This document shows positions 30,213 through 33,207 of a DNA stretch of 33,207 bases, in pieces. Each line of letters opens with the position of its first letter. The stretch's first letter is position 1. The DNA is taken from positions 3,672,042 to 3,705,248 of the forward strand of contig NZ_MKZS01000001.1 in assembly GCF_001942495.1 (NCBI RefSeq), read 5' to 3'. The notes beneath the pieces were generated by a model. It saw only the letters and a program-made list of their open reading frames with translations, made no database searches and had not been told where the DNA came from. This stretch comes from Moorena bouillonii PNG (lineage in GTDB: Bacteria > Cyanobacteriota > Cyanobacteriia > Cyanobacteriales > Coleofasciculaceae). The position numbers and the translations under genes were made by a program.

Positions 30213-31598
30213 ATGACCAACGGCTTTGAACCAAAACAGAAAAATCCTGGAGATTTGATCCTTTCGGCAGATTGGAATGCCGCCATGGGTGAAATTGACC
30301 GTTTGGGGAATACTCTTAAAGACATAAAACAAAAAGCAACAAGCTTCCAGGGACCTCTAACCATTGCAGAAGCCCTGAACGTTAAGGGCAACGTAGGAAT
30401 TGGGACAGAAACTCCCACCGCTAAACTGGAAGTCAAGGGAAACCTGAAACTAGAATTAGGAGAAGCGGTCAATGAATTTTCCAGCGATGGTACCTTGGCA
30501 GGGGAATCGAATCAAGCTGTCCCCACGCAACTGGCAGTGAAAACCTATGTAGACCATAAAGTGAAAGGGGTAGAAGCTAGGGCCCTTGAGTCGTTTGAAA
30601 CTAAAAAGCTCCAAGTCAGTGAGACGCTGACGGTAGAGGGTGCTACACAACTCAAGGGCAGTCTGCAACTGGGGCAGGGCGTACAAGTAGCGCAATTTAG
30701 TGACACCATCGGCCAATCCAGAGAATCCTCCCTGGTAGTAGTCCCCACGCAACTGGCAGTGAAAAACTATGTAGACAATAAAGTGCAAGGGTTAGACGAT
30801 AGCCTCAAAGCCTACATCATAAAGCTTTTATATGAGCCAAAATTATATGACATAAAAATAGAATCCTTTAAGTTAGCTCAAGGAGTCATTTTGGAAATGG
30901 CATACATCCCAGGAGGTATGTTCTTGATGGGTTCCCCTATTAGTGAATTTAGGCGCAGTGATGACGAAGGCCCCCAGCATTTGGTAAATGTATCAGGGTT
31001 CTGGATGGGACAATTTCCAGTAACTCAGCAGCAGTGGCAAGCCGTTCTTGGTAACCCTAAACTTAAGATTGAGGATGACCCCAAAAACCTATCTAACTTT
31101 AAAGGCGATAAGCTACCCGTTGATAATGTATCATGGCATGATTGTCAAAAATTTTGTGAGCGACTCAATCAAAAATTTCAGGGTCCACTCCAGGGTCGAA
31201 AATTCCGTTTGCCGAGTGAGGCAGAATGGGAATATGCCTGTCGAGCAGGTACGACAACTAGATATTACTTTGGTGACAATGAGTCAGAACTAGGAGAGTA
31301 TGCTTGGTACAATCGTAATTCTGATCACAAAACTCATCCAGTAGGACAAAAAAACCCGAATAACTGGAAATTGTATGATATGATGGGTAATGTCAGGGAA
31401 TGGTGTGAAGATACCTGGCATGGCAACTATTATGGTGCCCCAGTAGACGGTAGTGCCCGTATTGATAATAATAATAATCGGTTGCTGCGCGGTGGCTCTT
31501 GGAACGGCAACTCAAGGTACTGCCGCTGTACCTATCGCCTCAGTAGCTCGACGAGCAGCAGGAAGCATAACCACGGTTTTCGGGTAGTTTATTCCTAG
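30213..31598 (+). CDS. Tail fibre / targeting protein with FGE-CLec domain, probable DGR variable protein
   Basis: The 461-aa protein has two halves. Residues 1-205 are fibre-like: VGIGTETPTAKLEVKG, then two repeats each ending VPTQLAVK.YVD.KV.G (about 103-119 and 177-193). Residues 224-461 form a formylglycine-generating-enzyme/sulfatase-modifying domain (IPGGMFLMGS, PVTQQQWQAVLGNP, FRLPSEAEWEYACRAGT, MGNVREWCED, LLRGGSW). The active-site pair of Cys of true FGE enzymes is incomplete: Cys437 remains, and its partner position reads N-G-N. The domain is therefore a binding fold. Residues 431-454 carry the scattered substitutions at expected Asn codons that mark DGR-mutated C-type-lectin proteins. 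As the last tail gene it likely sets target choice. Confidence 0.85.
   Translation: MTNGFEPKQKNPGDLILSADWNAAMGEIDRLGNTLKDIKQKATSFQGPLTIAEALNVKGNVGIGTETPTAKLEVKGNLKLELGEAVNEFSSDGTLAGESNQAVPTQLAVKTYVDHKVKGVEARALESFETKKLQVSETLTVEGATQLKGSLQLGQGVQVAQFSDTIGQSRESSLVVVPTQLAVKNYVDNKVQGLDDSLKAYIIKLLYEPKLYDIKIESFKLAQGVILEMAYIPGGMFLMGSPISEFRRSDDEGPQHLVNVSGFWMGQFPVTQQQWQAVLGNPKLKIEDDPKNLSNFKGDKLPVDNVSWHDCQKFCERLNQKFQGPLQGRKFRLPSEAEWEYACRAGTTTRYYFGDNESELGEYAWYNRNSDHKTHPVGQKNPNNWKLYDMMGNVREWCEDTWHGNYYGAPVDGSARIDNNNNRLLRGGSWNGNSRYCRCTYRLSSSTSSRKHNHGFRVVYS
31503..31598 (+). other. Candidate DGR variable region with downstream homing sequence
   Basis: Codons 431-454 (31503-31574) keep framework residues (W-N, Y-C-R, Y-R, then G-F-R-V-V), while the positions that are usually AAC or AAT in template repeats read GGC, TAC, CTC, AGT, AGC, TCG, ACG, AGC, AGC, AAG, CAT, CAC. 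These are the changes expected from adenine-specific mutagenesis. The invariant GGTTTTCGGGTAGTTTATTC at 31575-31594 would be the initiation-of-homing end. No template repeat, reverse transcriptase or Avd gene lies in this window. Confidence 0.7.
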
Positions 31599-31634
31599 GC
31601 GTGGAATCTTCTTTGCCCTTTCGCCTTTTTCTAA

Positions 31635-31755
31635 GTAATAGGTAATCGGGAATCGGGAATCGGGAATCGGGAATCGGGAATCGGGAATGGAGAATTAAGA
31701 ATGGAGAATTAAGAATTGAGAATTGAGAATTGAGAATTAAGAATTGGTAATCGGG
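31635..31755. repeat. Heptamer array (GGTAATC/GGGAATC, then GAGAATT types)
   Basis: About 17 G/A-rich 7-bp units follow the fibre stop after a 36-bp gap. They change from GGGAATC to GGAGAATTAAGAAT and GAGAATT blocks. No gene is present. Confidence 0.9.
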
Positions 31756-31774
31756 AATTTAGGATAGGGATCTT

Positions 31775-31839
31775 GTAGGGTGGTCAAATGGACATGACTG
31801 CTGATAAAATTGCCAAACTCTCATTATTTGCCCACCCTA
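31775..31839. repeat. 65-bp GTAGGGTGG..CCCACCCTA element, copy B
   Basis: The size and terminal inverted repeats match the element at 21362-21427. It lies just beyond the 3' end of the second DUF2887 gene, mirroring the position of copy A at the first. Confidence 0.6.
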
Positions 31840-31878
31840 GCCTAGGGAATGCGATTTTTCTATGGGATGCTTGTTGTT

Positions 31879-32754
31879 TCAGGGATCCGTTGACTGCTGG
31901 AGCACCTGTTTCACAAGTTCAACCTCTAATTCTAAAGCTTGGGCAACTTGTTCTACGGTTAACCCCAACGCTAACAACCGAGGTATGGACTTTAATTTGC
32001 CTTGAATTTCACCTTCAAGTCTCCCTTCTTGTATACCTTCAAGTCTCCCTTCTTGTATACCTTCAAGTCTCCCTTCTTGTATACCTTCAAGCCTACCTTC
32101 GGCTAAAGCCTCTTGATAAACTTTGGTTTGCCGTAAATCACTTAAGCTAAACATGGCTTCTATCTCCGTGCGACTGAGTTTGGGTAACTTATACACTAGT
32201 ATGGTCTCTATTAATTGTAGAAGTTCTCGCTTTTGTCGTTCATTGTCTATCTCCTCAGTGGTTCGTTGAATCAAGTCTTGAGCAAGTGAGATCGCAGTAT
32301 CTTCCTCGGTTACAATTAGCTGTACTGTAGCTATACCCACCGATGGTGCAGAGGTCTCGGCTAATTCATCGAGATAAATCCGAGATACCCTTGGGGAATC
32401 GACTAATTCTTGATATTGTTGAGTAGCTCCTTTATCCACATTGCGGCTCGGGTAAATCACCACACCACGCCAATCATTGCTGATTTTGTTTTTGTTTAAG
32501 TACATGAAAATTTCGGTAAAGAAGCGGGAGTAAAATTCAGAGTCCCTCTGAAATTGGACTTCTACAAAATAAATCGGTTGTTGGGCTGTGGTGGTTGTCG
32601 GCAGGAATACTCCATCAATTCTAAATGCTAGTTGTTTGACTTCCACAGAGGCGAATTGATAAGCTTGTGCTTCTGTAGGGGAATGGTTAATTAATTCAAA
32701 GAAGATACTGGGAAACGATTGAAACAGGCGATAGAAGATGGTGTCGGTTTTCAC
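31879..32754 (-). CDS. DUF2887 / Rpn-type PD-(D/E)XK nuclease family protein, copy 2
   Basis: The 291-aa protein is highly similar to the product of 21650-22477 over its whole length, with the same MKTDTIFYRLFQSFPSIFFE start, FRIDGVFLP (D47) and FVEVQFQRD (E65-x-Q67). The main difference is an expanded 8-residue repeat: RLEGIQEG occurs three times in a row before RLEGEIQG, encoded by exact 24-bp units at about 32025-32100. Sequence similarity extends into both flanks (CTATGGGATG on the 3' side, ATTACTTAACTATA on the 5' side), so the two loci are a duplication larger than the gene. Its orientation is opposite to the tail genes. The biological role is unknown. Confidence 0.85.
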   Translation of the reverse strand: MKTDTIFYRLFQSFPSIFFELINHSPTEAQAYQFASVEVKQLAFRIDGVFLPTTTTAQQPIYFVEVQFQRDSEFYSRFFTEIFMYLNKNKISNDWRGVVIYPSRNVDKGATQQYQELVDSPRVSRIYLDELAETSAPSVGIATVQLIVTEEDTAISLAQDLIQRTTEEIDNERQKRELLQLIETILVYKLPKLSRTEIEAMFSLSDLRQTKVYQEALAEGRLEGIQEGRLEGIQEGRLEGIQEGRLEGEIQGKLKSIPRLLALGLTVEQVAQALELEVELVKQVLQQSTDP

Positions 32755-33012
32755 ATTTAGGTCATTACTTAACTATAGCTATACCTATAGTAACATTAAT
32801 CGTAATGGTAATGATAATGGTTAATAGGGAATGGGTAATGTAGTTAAACCAGACACAAGCAGGGAACCCGCCCGTATATGGATGTATACTTGAATCTAGG
32901 AAACAATTCCTTACCCTAGAGACTGTTGTTTGTAAAATCACACAGAATCAGACCTCAAAAACGGCTGCCTAACTCCCATAACCTATTACCTATTACCCAT
33001 TATCTAAAAAAA
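32755..33012. repeat. Spacer with copies of repeats also seen near 21.4 and 22.5 kb
   Basis: The left part resembles the 5' flank of DUF2887 copy 1 (ATTACTTAACTATA and GTAATGATAAT). 32924-32982 matches 21431-21484. A short C-rich (CCTATTA)-type heptamer run ends near 33003. No gene was seen. Confidence 0.6.
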
Positions 33013-33177
33013 ATGATTCAACACTTACTATCCCAAATCAGCGAGCAGCTTAAGCAACAACTAATTCAAGACATCTCTACACCTCAAATAGAAATTGTTG
33101 CTCAACCCATTACCGAATCACCAACAACACTACCACACATCAGCATCTATCCCTGGGGGGGCGACGAAACAGTCTGA
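33013..33177 (+). CDS. Short hypothetical protein, possibly truncated (54 aa)
   Basis: ATG 33013 starts MIQHLLSQISEQLKQQLIQD, an amphipathic helix, followed by IEIVAQPITESPTTLPHISI and a stop after YPWGGDETV. The stop comes just after a run of seven G residues (33155-33161), so a frameshift that cut a longer protein is possible. The ending LPHISIYP looks like an internal beta strand, not a natural C-terminus. A distant resemblance to the start of the DUF4255/Pvc16-N family of injection-system cap proteins crossed my mind but cannot be supported. The window ends 30 bp later. Confidence 0.35.
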   Translation: MIQHLLSQISEQLKQQLIQDISTPQIEIVAQPITESPTTLPHISIYPWGGDETV

Positions 33178-33207
33178 AATGCTTGGTATGTAAAGTTTGT
33201 AGGATTT

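Noticed and set aside
30213-31598. Functional formylglycine-generating enzyme for sulfatases
   Set aside because: The active-site cysteine pair is incomplete (only the second remains), the domain is fused to a fibre N-terminus, no sulfatase is nearby, and the variable C-terminal codons fit a DGR binding protein better.
10113-31598. Complete prophage
   Set aside because: No capsid, portal, terminase, integrase, repressor or lysis genes are present between rlmN and the end of the window, and no att repeats were seen. Genes outside the window could change this.
10113-31598. Classical eCIS (Afp/PVC type)
   Set aside because: No AAA+ ATPase, no multiple sheath or tube paralogues, no LysM or PAAR gene was seen, and a gpG/GT-like frameshift is present, which is a phage-tail feature.
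31788-32150. 120-aa plus-strand ORF across the GTAGGGTGG element and DUF2887 3' end
   Set aside because: It is antisense to the conserved DUF2887 gene and begins inside a palindromic repeat. The YLQVSLL repeats mirror the 24-bp RLEGIQEG repeats.

Overview
The window looks like accessory DNA from a large filamentous cyanobacterium, probably a marine Moorena/Lyngbya-type species. The reasons are GCGATCGC (HIP1) octamers, many 7-bp tandem repeat arrays of the STRR type, dispersed palindromes built on GTAGGGTGG..CCACCCTAC and on AAGTCCCCCTT..AAGGGGGA, and sugar-transfer families known mainly from cyanobacteria. The taxon is inferred from composition and family content; there is no rRNA or tRNA gene to confirm it.

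Layout. (1) 24-563: a decayed phosphonate-type ABC permease (phnE), followed by a small membrane-anchored ORF (945-1094). (2) 1150-7080, minus strand: a surface-glycan island with a GT4 glycosyltransferase, a PAPS-dependent sulfotransferase, a GT10 fucosyltransferase-like enzyme and two paralogous GT8-like Npun_R2821/R2822-family proteins. Its spacers are full of mobile palindromic repeats. (3) 8064-9664: a 60-aa zinc-ribbon protein with a clear intrinsic terminator, and rlmN on the opposite strand. (4) 10113-31598, plus strand: a contractile phage-tail-like locus. The order is sheath, tube, tail assembly chaperone with an apparent -1 programmed frameshift, a repeat-riddled ORF, a Mu N/DNA-circularisation-like protein, a 1185-aa probable tape measure, gpD/Mu P-like hub, gpV/gp45-like spike, a small spike-associated ORF, (interruption), gp25/gpW wedge, gpJ-like baseplate, a small ORF, a gpI-like baseplate protein, (IS insertion), a fibre-base protein, and a fibre whose C-terminal FGE/C-type-lectin-like domain has the signature of a diversity-generating retroelement (DGR) variable region.

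The tail genes are nearly colinear with phage Mu. No capsid, portal, terminase, integrase or lysis gene is present, and no AAA+ ATPase or duplicated sheath/tube gene of the kind found in classical eCIS loci. The simplest reading is a headless contractile particle (tailocin-like or a divergent CIS) with a retro-diversified targeting tip whose reverse transcriptase would act in trans.

Three kinds of mobile sequence shape the tail locus. Heptamer arrays fill most gene junctions, supply a start codon (25997) and a stop codon (20764), and lie inside one coding region where a one-unit change would shift the frame. Two near-identical DUF2887/Rpn-type nuclease genes (21650-22477 and 31879-32754) flank the baseplate-fibre half. 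A degenerate 1290-bp ISAs1-like element with 18-bp inverted repeats sits in a heptamer array. A toxin-antitoxin remnant, with the toxin cut off at a palindromic repeat, lies beside the first DUF2887 gene.
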